In this document: piece by piece, positions 43,467-55,223 of the stretch
Layout: each line of letters starts with the position of its first letter
How positions within the stretch are numbered: the stretch's first letter is position 1
Made by a program: the position numbers and the translations under genes
Notes under the pieces: generated by a model
Database searches by the model: none
What the model was told of the DNA's origin: nothing
What the model saw: the letters and a program-made list of their open reading frames with translations, nothing else
Source: Fragilaria crotonensis
Taxonomy: Eukaryota > Bacillariophyta > Fragilariophyceae > Fragilariales > Fragilariaceae
Assembly (NCBI GenBank): GCA_022925895.1
Contig: JAKSYS010000100.1
Coordinates: 58,823-122,822 of the forward strand
Direction: 5' to 3'
Length of the DNA: 64,000 nt

Positions 43467-43880
43467 GACCCTCTCTAGTACGGCGGCTCCACATACATTG
43501 ACTCGCTTGGGAGTCGAGTTAGTGCAGAACCGACGGGAACAGAAGAGGAGAACACGACAGCACAATGAACAAGAGCGCGGCGGCGGTATCAAGAGGTGCG
43601 CGTCGCGATAGGATTGATGTCAGTGATGGGGATGTCGTGGGTCGTTGGCGTGGACGAAGCAATAACTGTACCTCTTCACCCTTACAATCGTAGACTGGCA
43701 AGAATGCAGTGGAGGTAATAGTTTTAGGCTAAGTTAAAGTTGTGAGCCGATGGAGTACATCGGCTTTAAGCTAAACTAGTCGGAGTTGCGCATGCTTCAT
43801 GCATGTCAACGACTGTAGATAGTAGACTATGCGCGATTAGACGATTGCACAGTAGCATGAATGAAATATGCACTGACACA
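43462..43880 (-). repeat. Copia-2 candidate 3' LTR with PPT
   Basis: The ends read TGTGTCAG...TCTCACA in element sense. Minus-strand CAATGGGGGAG (43891-43881) abuts it as PPT. The outer end coincides with the break in the Harbinger-2 gene. There is no second copy to confirm the limits. Confidence 0.5.
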
Positions 43881-43943
43881 CTCCCCCATTGTAAGCTATA
43901 GCATGCAATGAGCAACAGAAGTGTATCTTGAAGGAGAAGAACT

Positions 43944-44912
43944 TCAGGGGGCCGGGGGCATCCACGGAGCACCATAATGACCCATGAGGCGGCGAGCATG
44001 ACGATGATGAAGCGTGGAACCAAGCGATTTCGTCAGGGAATCCGCGGAGTTGACGACACCAGGAATGTGAGAAAGAACAATCTCATTCGCTGCCTTCCAT
44101 TCTTGGAGGGCGAAATGCTGGATGTCGATATGACGAGCGCGCGGCGTGGGACGACTCGCATTAACCATCAAGATGGCGGCAGCGTTGTCTTCGAACAACG
44201 TAGTTGGGCCGAGTTGCGCGTACCCGAGTTCTGAAAGGATCGATCGGAGGTACTTGGCAATCTTGGCGGCATGGACAGCGGCAAGGAACTCTGCTTCGGT
44301 GGAGCTTGTGGAAACGGTCGATTGAATCTTTGACTTGTAAGCCAGAGGGCCACCGCAGAACATGAAGACGAGCCCGGTAATAGAACGACGCGTGACAAGG
44401 TCCGTTGCATGGGCTGACAAAGGTCGGTCGAGCGGAAATCAGGAGGGACGGATCCGGAGTGAGAATCTTGAAGTCGCCAGGCGGAAGCGATGAAGAAGCA
44501 CGTTTCTCCAATAGAGCAAACCCCAGTTTTTCGTCATTTGCAGGTACCGTGCGACACGGCGTAATGCGTCGTAGTGCACCTTTGCCGGGTGATCGGAGAA
44601 ACGGGCAAGTGTCGTTACCGCGTATCCGATGTCCGGCCGAGCAACCACATAGGCGTAAATCAACGCACCCAAGACACTTCGATACAAAAACCCAGCAGCC
44701 GTTTCAAGATCATAATACTCTGCAGTTCCGTCACGAGGTGCAGTAGCGTAGTCGTCAAACATTTGTTGTGTTGTTGATGCGGCAAGTGGCTCGATGGGTC
44801 TTTCGTCCGTCTCTCGTGATCCGGATGACAACCAACCATAGTGCGCCAGCAATTTATCAATGTATGTTTCACACGTGATCTTGATATATCGGTCGCGTTG
44901 GTCGACATCCAC
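43944..44912 (-). pseudogene. Copia-2 RNase H and RT connection
   Basis: Frame 44912-44439 has YRSVLGALIYAYVVARPDIGYAV-like text ending in RVARYLQMTKNWGLLYW. Frame 44420-43944 has STSSTEAEFLAAVHAAK (Glu), LFEDNAAAILM (Asp), ARHIDIQHFALQEWK and SADSLTKSL, the usual RNase H end. One frame change lies near 44430. Confidence 0.8.
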
Positions 44913-44977
44913 GCCATTGAAAGAATCCAGGATACCTTCGTCGCGAAGATCGATGCCGTCTTCGGTGCAAATGACAC

Positions 44978-46654
44978 TCAGAGGTCTTTGATGGCGTCAA
45001 CGTTCGCACATCCGATGCCCATATCGTCAACTTGGCGACATATAAGCATTCCTCGTCCCTTGTACGTTCCTTGGTAGAGGCTGCGCTCGTGGGTGGTCGA
45101 AGTGAAACCGTGACGTGCGATGACGGAGTTCACGAACTTTTCCCAAAGCGCTCCGGATTCTGGATGGCCTTGGAGAGCGTGTTGGACAGGGAACACCATT
45201 TCTCGAGAGACGTCAGTGCCGTGACGAGCGAGATACCAGTCGGCATACTGATCATCGATGACCACGAACGTGGGCTGATTTGGTGGCGGCGAGTTCGCAT
45301 ACGCGTTCGTCGCGTCCACTTTCAGGCTGACATAACCTTCATGGGCACACAGAGCAAAGAAAAGGCGCATACAAGGTTGTTCGATGCAGCTAGAATAGGT
45401 GTTAGCCAACTTGAGCTGTGGAGCTGCGCGGGGGGATCCATCGCAGCAGTTTCTTGCCTTCCGAGAGCCGTCACCTTTGATGATGTAGTTCCAATGTTGC
45501 CGGAGCACAATGGCATCCCTGGGAGCAGGGACAGGGGCGCCATACATTTCTTGTTTGGCCATCAAATCAAGCTGCTTGAATTCAGCGTCTTGCCATTCTT
45601 TCCAGTTTGGGAGGCGTCGGAGCTTACGTCGAGTGAAACTTCCGAGGCCTTGTTCTTCGGGAGTCCCATGCGTTGTCGTATTCAGGGAGCGAAGGAGCAA
45701 CTGAGCATGGTCATCATCGAAGTTGTCGTCGTCGTTGTCGAGTACGGTATCGTTGTCGGGCGGCTTTGATTGCGGAGAAGAGGATAAGATGGCGGAGACC
45801 GTACGCAGCTGTTCCACACCAGATAGGTGGATCGGCTGATCGAGGTGTCGATCGGCAACTGGGATATACCGGTCCGGGGCGAAAACAATCTTGAACGTTT
45901 GTTCGTCTGACGCGGCGGCAGCACGAAGTGCATCCAGGATGGATGCCGCGATGAACACAGCGACGTCATTGATCGATACAACAAAAGCGCCGATGTATTT
46001 GCGACGGACGTTCCGGATACGTGAAGCCGTGGTGTTTGCGACAATGCCGGAGACATATCCTCGTCTCCGAATGTGGCATTCCATGATTTCAAATCCGAGG
46101 CAGGGGTGCTCGCAGGTAATGGACGGGGACAGTTTGTCGAGTCGTTCAAATGGATCGTCAGAGACTTCCAGATTGAGAAGAGGGAGATCCAGACGATCGG
46201 GGTCAACAATGCCGTCATCGGCGAGGTACCGAAGAAGCTTTACGTTTGGGGGCGGTTCATCGAGATCGTTCATGCCCTTGTCGAAACGCGCGTGAGTGGC
46301 GGTCTTGACGGTCGAGCTGCCAAGGTCGAAGTAATACATGACCTTCAGGGAGCGCGAGTATCCGAGAAAAATACCGAGGCGGGAGTTTGGGACAACGCGA
46401 CCATATCGAGCAGTCGTTGGGCGAACGTGGATGCGACACCCAAAAGTTCGAAGCTTCGCAAGGTTTGGAAGCGACGCGCCGCACATTTCGTATGGGCTTG
46501 ACGGTCGATTGCCATGAGCCATGAGGCACGAAATTGTAGAGGCGGATATAATGGTAAAACGCATACGGCCAGAAGTTTGGTTGTAGGTTTGCACCGGAAA
46601 GCATGGTGCGAAGAGCATCGCCGATCTTCTGATGTGGGCGTTCTCCTGGTCCAT
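44978..46654 (-). CDS. Copia-2 integrase C-terminus and reverse transcriptase
   Basis: An uninterrupted 558-codon frame. It begins inside the integrase (in a different frame from the upstream core), has the variable connector with LGIFLGYSRSLKVMYY, then RT text: WKEWQDAEFKQLDLMAKQEM, VSLKVDATNAYANSPPPNQP (motif A Asp), LQGHPESGALWEKFVN and ICRQVDDMGIGCANVD. The catalytic box is QVDD instead of the usual YVDD of copia RTs. Confidence 0.8.
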   Translation of the reverse strand: MDQENAHIRRSAMLFAPCFPVQTYNQTSGRMRFTIISASTISCLMAHGNRPSSPYEMCGASLPNLAKLRTFGCRIHVRPTTARYGRVVPNSRLGIFLGYSRSLKVMYYFDLGSSTVKTATHARFDKGMNDLDEPPPNVKLLRYLADDGIVDPDRLDLPLLNLEVSDDPFERLDKLSPSITCEHPCLGFEIMECHIRRRGYVSGIVANTTASRIRNVRRKYIGAFVVSINDVAVFIAASILDALRAAAASDEQTFKIVFAPDRYIPVADRHLDQPIHLSGVEQLRTVSAILSSSPQSKPPDNDTVLDNDDDNFDDDHAQLLLRSLNTTTHGTPEEQGLGSFTRRKLRRLPNWKEWQDAEFKQLDLMAKQEMYGAPVPAPRDAIVLRQHWNYIIKGDGSRKARNCCDGSPRAAPQLKLANTYSSCIEQPCMRLFFALCAHEGYVSLKVDATNAYANSPPPNQPTFVVIDDQYADWYLARHGTDVSREMVFPVQHALQGHPESGALWEKFVNSVIARHGFTSTTHERSLYQGTYKGRGMLICRQVDDMGIGCANVDAIKDL

Positions 46655-47168
46655 TCTGGTGCGATGAGTCCGGACCGGTCAGCTCCAAGTACGCAAACGT
46701 ACGATGGATGTCGCGACACTTTCCGAGCTCACCGCCTCCATCCATGCGGACATACTTATCGGGACATTGTGGAGAATTGCTGGCGAGCCAGCTGTTGATC
46801 CAGTCGACTGGAGGTGCCTTTGTTGCGAAGGCGCGGCCAAAAATCCGGCCACTGAAGTGATCGGTCAGGAGGACATAGCATGTTTCGCCGTTGAGGCCGA
46901 CAAGAGTGTTGTGTTGGGCTGAGTCCCGGCTCTTCTGGACCATGAATCCAAAATTGATTGACAGTCCTTGGTTGCATGTCGCCGCTCTCATCGTGGTTCC
47001 AATTCCTTTTGGTGCCTTGCGGAGTTTGGCAGCGAGACAGATGGGGCACCCTTCGAGTTCGGTTGGGATCTGAAATTGCGGGATTCCTTTCACGAAACGA
47101 TGCATTTCCGACAAACGACGAAAGTTGATGTGCCCGAGACGTTGGTGCCACAACATTCAAAGAGCTGA
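46257..47168 (-). pseudogene. Copia-2 pre-integrase and integrase core
   Basis: WHQRLGHINFRRL and GCPICLAAKLRK give the His-His-Cys-Cys site. VLLTDHFSGRIFG (first Asp), KYVRMDGGGELG (second Asp) and SSHQNGPGERPHQKIGDAL (Glu) give the catalytic triad. The frame shifts near 46520 into the next reading frame, which continues to RT. Confidence 0.8.
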
Positions 47169-48325
47169 ACAACTCAGGGAGCGCACGGCATACTCCTCTA
47201 TGGGAACTGGCGAGGAGAACTCCAGGAATTGGACGTCGCCGTCCAGGATCGTTGGGCGTTGAGCGATGAGGTCTTCGGAGTGATGGCCTTCATGACTTGG
47301 ATGGTCCATGTCAGTATTGACGGGGACAACGAAGTCGAGACCCGCCGGAGCCATCCCTTGCCCAAACACGTAAGGCCTTGCATTGCCGTCGGGTGAGACG
47401 GGTAGCGTGTCGGAATTCGAGACAGGTGGGGAATGACAGGCGTCGCAGGTCATGCCATCGATGGGATCGAGGATCGTTGCAGCGGTGTCCGGAGCATGTT
47501 CAGTGCACAGCTTCCGAACGACTTGATCCGATGGTAGCGGCGCCACATGGGCCTTGGCTGTTGGGGCAATCAAGGCCTCTGTGAACGTCAAACCGCCGCG
47601 GCTTGCCGTCGGCTGCAAGATGATGTAGATATCCTGTGAGCGGCGGAGGCGGTGCGGAAAGTGAATATGTCAAATGCTTTCTCGGTGAAGCGCGACATGT
47701 GGTAGCCATCGGTGCCGAGCTGCTTTGAAATAGCCGCATGGGAGATGATGATGCCTGGGATCGTGGGAGTGTAATACGTCCGAATAAATACGGACGATGG
47801 GCCTCCGGCATTTCCACGATTATCGACCGGCACACACAGGAAACCGACGCCGACAGGTTGATGTGCGTGATGACCCGCATCAAAGAGACGAACGTTGGTT
47901 TGACTGAGAGGGCGATATGCAAACAGAAGCTCACGATCATTGGCGGTGCAAGCCATTGACCCATTGTCGGCATGTGCGAACGAGAGGTGGCGTGCATGGT
48001 CATATGTTTCGGCCAATCGACGGAGCAGGATCGGGTCCGGCGCGTCGTCGACGTGGATGGTTTCTGATGCAGGTAGTGCAGGGACCGTATCGGCAAACGG
48101 GACGCTGATGGAGTTGGTGCTTGGTACTTCGAAGCATGCTTCGAAGTCAACCTCCGCGGCGGCGGTGACACGGAGGGAATTTTGTTGGAAGCCAACTAAT
48201 TTGTCGTCGTCATCGTCGTTGTCCTTGTCATCGGTGGCAGGCAGGGTCCTCAACACCGACCGGCTCATGTTCCTCGATGCGACGCATGGTCCGGTTGGTG
48301 GAGGGCGTTGGGCGACCACGGGCAT
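47157..48325 (-). pseudogene. Copia-2 protease region
   Basis: Frame 48325-47588 contains FAHADNGSMACTANDRELL, an Asp-Asn-Gly-Ser box in the place of the common Asp-Ser-Gly, with GVGFLCVPV after it. Frame 47618-47157 follows with a linker towards the pre-integrase. The box fits a diatom-type copia protease. Confidence 0.65.
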
Positions 48326-49755
48326 TGGCTGAGTTCAGGCGGCTTGCTTGTGCGAGTTCGCGATCTGAGCCTTGAGCTGGGGGTTGCGTTGCGCCAAACC
48401 TTCGGCGACGATGTAATCGACAAAGCGGTTGCAGTCCTCCATTTTTGACCCGGCAATTGACAACCGAGACAAAAAGAAGACGCATCTTGGTTTTGGGAAA
48501 TGGCGCGAACCATCAGGTTGATTTCTTCGTCGTCGAGGGTCACTTCGGACATGGATGAAGAGAAGTCAGGCGACGCGGTTTCGATGCGCCGGATTATTGA
48601 CGTCGGCGTCCTTCCCGTTGTCGCATGCTGCGAGGATGGTGGGTCGCGGCCGATCTCGGATGCATACTCGACGAACGTCGTCGCGAGTTGCGCCAACAAA
48701 AGTTTGAACGGAAGTGCGCCGTCGTGGCCGGTGCGCTTGTCGCGTTTGACTAAACGTCGGATCTCGGGGCGCCATTCGGACGTCAAGTTGCGGACAGATA
48801 GATCGAGGGCCTCCGATTCGGTGTACGTGCGAGTGGCTTGACGCTCGCGTACCATGAAGTCTTGAAGCCGGCGGATGTACAAGCTGAAAGGTTCGGTACG
48901 GCGCTGGCGAGGGATTTCGCTAGCCGTCGAGAACACGGAGTGAAGGAGGGGATGGTGTAGGCGGAAGAACAATGAGTACACCACGTGATACCCTGCTTGG
49001 GGGGGACAACCTTCGACGGCGCTCTGTTCTCGGGAACCATTCGGGAAGGTGGATTCCTGGGTGAGGGCGGTGTAGATTAGTCCTGACATGAACGAGTCCT
49101 TCTCGCGAACGGAAGCAGGCAGCCAAAGCCACCATTTCCCATGGATCGAATCCTCTTGCGCCAATTCGTATGGTGGGCACCATACTCCCCACTGAAGGCA
49201 AGTGGAACAAAATAGTTTGTACCAGTGAACAAATGAATCGTTTTTAGACAAATCAAATTTTGGGATGCTCGCCTTCCGAAAGTCTTTGAACTTCACCTCG
49301 CCACACATGAACTGGCACATGTAGTCCTCAAACGATTCGGCACCAAAGGTCACTTCGGCCGAACAAGGATGCATACGAGTAGGCGTACGGGTCAACGTTC
49401 GAGTACGAGTTGTCGTTGCGGAGTCGAATAACGGACAAGGCGGAACCGCGTCGGGGGGGCTCTGAAAACGACCAGCGGCCATCGGTGGTCCGTGGCCACC
49501 GGTGGGTCGAGTATCGACCGGCTGTCCTCGAAAGGTCGGGCGGGCGGCGATGGCAGGATCGTCATTCGTGCCGACGTCGACACTTGGCGGGGGGTGATCT
49601 TCGTTCGTGGCAGCGAGAACAGGTGGCGTATCGACATGTACGGATGTATCGATCACCGATGGTGGTCCTCGTCGGGAGTGCCGTGAACGGCTCTCGTGTG
49701 CGCTATCGGAAGCAACAGAGGATCCTGGTGGTTTCGGGATGTCGATCGCAGGCAT
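48228..49755 (-). pseudogene. Copia-2 gag
   Basis: The first suitable ATG is at 49755 (MPAIDIPKPPG); the frame is open to 49902. The N-terminal third is Pro/Thr/Asp-rich. The capsid-like part has FDLSKNDSFVHWYKLF and ERQATRTYTESEALDL. A knuckle-like CLGCQLPGQ appears near 48440, where a one-base shift breaks the site; the following frame continues to 48228. Confidence 0.7.
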
Positions 49756-49902
49756 AAGGAAACGGATCAGGACGGGGACATGGACGAGGTCCGAGGGGCG
49801 AGAGCGATCCTTGAGGCGCTGGTTGATCAAGCGGGGCTGCCGATGGCCTTGATGAGTCAAGCCTCCACTCAGAGGAGCAGTGCAGTGGCATTTAATCGCC
49901 AT

Positions 49903-51383
49903 TGCTCGGTGCAGCAGGGTCGAGAGGTTGGTGGTCAGTCAACTTGTCAATTGATTGAATGCGTTCATGATCTCATTGTACAAACCACCTTCGAAAAGAA
50001 TTAGCTTAAAGTGGTGTTTCGTAGCGCTCAATTTCTCGTTATGTTGCCCGCTGAGAATCCCCGCCCTGTCTTCGTCCACTCCTGCATAAGGTTGATCGGA
50101 CCAAAGGTGAGCCCCGAACCATAACTTCCTTGAGAATAGGTGTTTGGCGTTGGCTTGGCGGTTTACTCCTCAAGTCGATCGCCACGTACAGACACAGACA
50201 CGTGATGGTCAAAGACTTTTCAACGTCCTGACCTGCACTGATGAGTCACGTCTTTAAAGCATTCCCACAACCACAACATCAAAGATTGACGGAGGAAAAC
50301 ATCATTCACTGTCATTGCTATGTTAGCCATCTTCTTGTCGAACAGCAGGAATGGCCTTGCACGTGATTCCATCACCTCAAGCAGGGTACAGTCAACATGA
50401 TGGGTCATCCTGTCAAGAATGATCATCGTACACTGTAAGGAGAACAGCATCGATGATTTTATAACTCTGTATAACTTTATTTCTGCAAGAGTCAAGCCAG
50501 AGAGCTGTGCGTCAATTCCGCCGCAGACAGCTAGTGATGTCTTCTTGCACGCTCATGTCACTTGATTGATGACAAACAAAACCGAACAAGGACAAACCGC
50601 TGTGCGTTTGGCTCAACAAATGTTATACTAAAGAGTGATATGGCAAGCAAGGACTTCAAGTAAAATTTGTCGGTACAATCAAAACATAAAAAGCATTGCC
50701 AACATCAACTTGCTGGCATCTTTGTATTGCCATACTTCACCATTGTGAGTAGGATCTCACGATGCAAAAGCAGAAGCCCATGCAAGAGAAAATACAACGG
50801 TTGCAGAGTGGAGGGGGCCCACACATATGGTTCCAGTCATATGATGATGACAGTAGCCAAAGCAGGTGAGTTATGCATCTCTCGGCAAGAGCGAGTATCC
50901 AGAGAAGGCGGTCGCGTGATGATCAACACCGCAAGGCAATATAAGACTGGGGTTGAGAATGCTTCAATGCCGGGTGGGCTGTCATAGGAGTGAGCCGATT
51001 GGAAACATACAAACCGCTCCTGCGAGGGTGGATTGCGTTGATTAGCAGCATTGAACTGATTGCTTATTTGACATATCGCGACAATGTACTTTTGTCACCG
51101 ATCACTGACCAAAATATTGTACGCACGGAGGATGGTAATTGACTCAACCTTGCGCCATTGGATAGTTGGCGAACAGTGTCTAGCCATGGATCATAGCTTC
51201 CGCCTTTGCACACCGGCATGCCCATAACCTCACTAGATAATGGTGTCAATCAAAGGGTGGTCGCTCGATCTCTTGGTCACTGGAAGGGGGACTGGTATTG
51301 ATTCCCTTTGAAGCAGAGCGATTGAGATCGCATGGTGCATTGATCGTCAACAGGGTATATGTCGTTGCAGGTGTCGGCCACGA
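49903..51383. other. Gene-free stretch right of Copia-2
   Basis: Frames of 91-106 codons (50220-50495 minus, 50667-50987 plus) show no recognisable domain. No Copia-2 LTR copy and no Harbinger 3' sequence were found here. Confidence 0.4.
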
Positions 51384-52155
51384 TCAATGGGTCGGTACAT
51401 CATAAGTAGGGATCGGCAGAGTTGACGCATGATGGTAGCGTTCGGGATCAAGAGAGCGTAGCTGTGTTTGACAACCGATGAAAATGTCCCAATTGCCATC
51501 TGCATCATATGGATTGAATACTTGCAATTGTCGGAGATGAATTGCAGTAAAAGCATGGTGGATGACCTTAACCGCATCTAAGAAGTGAGTAGGATCAGTG
51601 GCATTGCCTTGAGGATCAGTGCCCGAAGCCTCAGCGTCACCATTGTTGCACTGCAACAGCAAGGCAACACACACATGCAGTTGCAGTAACACCAATTTTG
51701 TTATCGGAGATAGGCAATAAAGGGATCACGGGTTCAACGTTCAAGTACGGAATATGCGCACGCGTCCATCCTCCACCGATCTTTGGCGGAATGCGTGGGG
51801 ACTCATCCAAACGTCGCGGAATCGTGTAATCAAAAGTCTTGAATTGGAGGAGGATTGAAACAGAGACTGGACTGCAAGTATTGAGCCTGCTCTGCAAGGT
51901 CTGTCGGATCAAACGCTCCATGGCGGGCTTGCGGCAAGTGACGATATCCCCATTTGCCCGGCAGTGTAAGGGGATGAAGTGGGAATCCAGCAAAAGAAGT
52001 TTGAATTGATCGCAGAGTCCAAACCTAGTATTCAGCTGTAGAGAGACATAGTCCTTGTTAAGGACAAGGAGGTAGTTATCATTCATGGTGGAAGTTTCAA
52101 CATGGTAGATTTCCGAGAGCCGCAGTTCTGCTATCGGGGAATCCGCAACGTCCAC
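51384..52155 (-). pseudogene. Unrecognised gene in two overlapping frames
   Basis: Frame 52155-51637 (172 codons) reads protein-like (LLLDSHFIPLHCRANGDIV, RIPPKIGGGWTRAHIPYL). It overlaps frame 51695-51384, which continues with DPTHFLDAVKVIHHAFTA and NPYDADGNWDIFIGC. A frame change or short intron near 51660-51690 would join them. The start is unclear (GTG at 52155; first ATG about 24 codons later). No domain recognised. Confidence 0.35.
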
Positions 52156-52599
52156 TGTCTATGACAAAGTCATCTGGGTGGTTCAACTCCCGGGGTGCTG
52201 ACATGGTTACTATCTTAGATAGGGTTACCTTTGTCAGCCACGTAAGAAAGTACGAGGCGAAAGCCTGTTACGAAGTACCTTCGAGCGGTTACAATGAGTG
52301 TGTGTGCAAAGGTCTTCACCTTCTCGGAGGTTGTGGTTGGTGAGGAGCCCTTCGTAGGGATTGAGGATGGTCAAGCACTAAGTTGAACTGCTTCCTGTGC
52401 GCACTGTCAATAGAATATTGATTAGACCTAGCACTTTCCAGTGCTTGTACATCCGCCTCCTTTTTTCAGAATGTGTCTCTGTCTTGTCCGAAGTGCGGTT
52501 AATGACAATGATCTGCTTAACTCGGTGCGATCGACTCCCTGCATAGGTAAGTAAATCCAACTTTAATCCCAAAGTCACACAATGGAATTCTTCATCAGC

Positions 52600-52787
52600 T
52601 GTTAATTCCACGTGATGATCAAATATTGATAAGCATGTCAAAGATATCTATAGTTAAACCGACCAATCACTGGAATGTGTGCACCTTTCCTGACCTCCGT
52701 AGTTTATACTGTCGTTCGTACTACTGTCCAATAATCATATTGTCGTACCGATGCCCATATACCAATACGCCACATGTGATATTAACA
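52600..52787 (-). repeat. Copia-3 3' LTR
   Basis: 188 bp. The preceding minus-strand GCGGGGAC is the only PPT candidate and is short. Confidence 0.9.
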
Positions 52788-53096
52788 GTCCCCGCGACTT
52801 CGATATAACCACGTTATTCGGAGGCGTAACATCCCATATTAACCGGCGTTATAAATCCTTGTGACAGAGGCCCCGACCACTTCTAGCCTTAACCATTAAC
52901 CTGGCAGTGATCTACTGTTTGGACAGTATCTATCCGCGTCCCCGTAGCAACGTCCCCGGGGTCACGTCCCCATGCTGCGATTACCATAGGAGGTTCGCTA
53001 ATAACTCCTTCATTTTAGGACCAGGCATCAACTTCGTCAGGATATCCGCGAGGTTTGAACGCGTATCCTCCTTAGCAATCTTGATGGTTCCTGCAG

Positions 53097-53516
53097 CTAT
53101 TGCTTCACGGACTCTATGAAAGTTGATTGCGGCGTGCTTTTCTTCAGGGTCGACTCCGGCCGTGAATTCGTAACCACCGCTGAGTTGTCACAGAAGACTG
53201 CACACTCGTCAGGGATAGGCACGCCCATCATTCGCAGCTTATATCTCAACCCTTCGATCATTTCGATTGCAATCCGCATCGCCAGTAGTTCCGATCCATA
53301 AGTTGAGGCTTCAACAGTGTTCTGCCTCTTGGAAAACCATAAAATCGGCGCACGATTGACAAAGATAATGATTCCTGAATGTGACCGACGTGTTTCCCTG
53401 CATCCAGCATGATCCGCATCAACAAAGCAGGTCATACATACCTCTTCCCTCTCGGTTGAGGCATGTTGGTTGGTATGGCTTCGGCGGCATCTGGGTAAAA
53501 CTCGGACCAGTCGCAC
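53097..53516 (-). pseudogene. Copia-3 RNase H
   Basis: MTCFVDADHAGCRETRRSHSG (first Asp), NTVEASTYGSELLAMRIA (Glu) and AVFCDNSAVVTNS (Asp) give the RNase H triad. The start of this frame overlaps the end of the RT frame. It ends about 310 bp before the 3' LTR. Confidence 0.85.
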
Positions 53517-54758
53517 TTGACGAATCGTTTACTCCTATAAGTCGGCACCGTATCATCAAAAACCATCGTTGAACGCGAGTGTGTCTTCAGGTATGCGAAG
53601 ATATGGAAGGCCTGCTCGAGATGCCCTTGTCGTGCGGATACGAGGTACCGAGACAATATTGAAACAGGCATTAGGATATCAATCCTCCCGAGCTCACAGA
53701 TCCACCGCAATATCCCGATTAACCCTTGGAAATAGTTCAACTGCTTGCTCCCTAATTCAGGGGAAAGGTCAAGATCCGGCCGATAACCACTTGCTAGTGG
53801 CGTCCTTACGTTTGGCATAAGCCTCATGTCGGCCTCTGAGAGCTCGCGCTCGACATCTTTGATCGCCTTCGCCACGTACGACGAAGATTCAAATGCCCAC
53901 CTTACCTTGTCTGGGTCATCGCTATTCGGGATGCGAAACTTCTTCACGTTTGCCCCAAGATAGGTGTCCGGCTCCTTTATGCTTCCGGGTTTCAGCGTAA
54001 AGCGTTTCCCGAGCGCGTCCATGAAGACGTTCGGGTCGATTCCTTGGAACACAAGATCGTCCACATACGAGATCACGTATTCATAAATGTGGTCTCCGTT
54101 CGACTTTTTCGCGCTCCTCATCCAGAGATCGGGGTCGGCTTTTGACGAAATGAACCCAAGCTCTCGCAAGTTCATTGCAAGATAATCACGGAACGAACGT
54201 CCGCTCGAACGCAAACCATACAACGCCTTCGCAATGATAGCCTTTTTTCCATTATATTCGGGGCCAAGCTGATCTGTGAACTTTGTCCACACCTTCTCTT
54301 TGTTAGGCGCAGCTAAATAGGCGTTCTGAATGTCACATGAAAGGACGTCCAAGTCATTAAGCTGCCAAGAGAAAGAATAGTCTGACAGTATCTCTACTGA
54401 CAACTGATGCGAATGTTTCCTCTTTCGTTGCTTCCGTCATGCTGCCTCTCGCGACCAACCTTGCCTTCCTGGTCAAGTCCATCTTGATATCGAAGACAAA
54501 ATATGTTTCGACGAATTGGAATCCAGGTGGTACCTGCGCGTCGTCAGTCTTGAGGAATTCGAAAGCAGGAAAGACGTTTCGTATCTCCTTCTCAATCGCC
54601 TTTTCCCAGAAGTCTGTCCCCGTTCTCTTGTCAATCGCTAATGCTTGGGCTACACTCTTTGGAAGCTCGAGTCCATATTTGTGAGTTACCGACCAGTATT
54701 TGGTTTTCACCTTCTTCAGAAGCCTTTCCGTTTCTTTAAAACGAAGGGCACCCACCAT
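53432..54758 (-). pseudogene. Copia-3 reverse transcriptase
   Basis: Frame 54758-54357 has FWEKAIEKEIRNVFPAFEFL and ARLVARGSMTEA. Frame 54403-53432 has DVLSCDIQNAYLAAPNKEKV (motif A Asp), KALYGLRSSGRSFRDYLA and YVISYVDDLVFQGIDP (YVDD). One frame change near 54390. Confidence 0.85.
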
Positions 54759-55192
54759 CGGAATGCAGGTTCCTGCGTCAGCTTGTTCGCTACCGCGTAG
54801 TCCGCCACTTGTACCGGGTATGAGTCCTTTATGTCAGCAAGGGATACCCAGGTACTTGTGCCGTCTTTCCATTCGACTAACAGGCGCCATCCGCGAGTTG
54901 TACGCTTTGGTTTTGGGCCCGCCTTCGTCGAATAATAAGAATCTTCCTCGGATATCGCATCCGATGTCTTCTTGTGATCGATAATTTCCTGCATCAACAG
55001 GAGTTGTCGACCATTCTCATCAATCTGAGAATAAATGCACTCGGCGATTAGGTTCGCCATATAAGTGTCTTCAGTCCCGTCCTCAAAACAAACGATGTAT
55101 TCTCTCGTGTCAAGGATGGGATTCGGATTCGAGGATCCAATTGGCTTGCCGTCGCTATCACGTTTCCGACTTTTGACGGTGCCACGAAGCAT
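54716..55192 (-). pseudogene. Copia-3 chromo-like segment between integrase and RT
   Basis: A 158-codon frame with GWRLLVEWKDGTSTWVSLA and then DIKDSYPVQVADYA, the Y/V-x-V-x-W-x-D/G...W-x-x-x-x-x-L pattern of chromodomains. Chromo-like modules after integrase can steer insertion to marked chromatin (known for chromoviruses). Assignment by pattern only. Confidence 0.6.
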
Positions 55193-55223
55193 TTCACCTC
55201 CCTATCGGTGACGATCTGAGCGC

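Larger units (their letters stand above)
43462..49902 (-). mobile_element. Copia-2, 3' LTR present, 5' LTR not found
   Basis: Minus-strand order gag, protease, integrase, RT, RNase H. A candidate 3' LTR (43462-43880) is preceded by a strong PPT. No copy of this LTR is seen to the right of gag (49.9-51 kb), so the 5' end appears truncated or rearranged. RT and protease motifs (RQVDD, DNGS) differ from Copia-1 and Copia-3, marking a separate lineage. Confidence 0.75.

Noticed and set aside
45032-45769. 245-codon plus-strand ORF in Copia-2
   Set aside because: Antisense to an uninterrupted RT frame with clear motifs.
49903-50500. 5' LTR of Copia-2
   Set aside because: No stretch matching the 43462-43880 LTR was found; a shared TAGCTTAAAG word is in the wrong orientation.
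52170-52200. tRNA-like GGTTCAACTCCC word
   Set aside because: No acceptor or anticodon stem could be formed around it.
52626-52808. 60-codon ORF, repeated at 58909
   Set aside because: It lies inside the Copia-3 LTRs.
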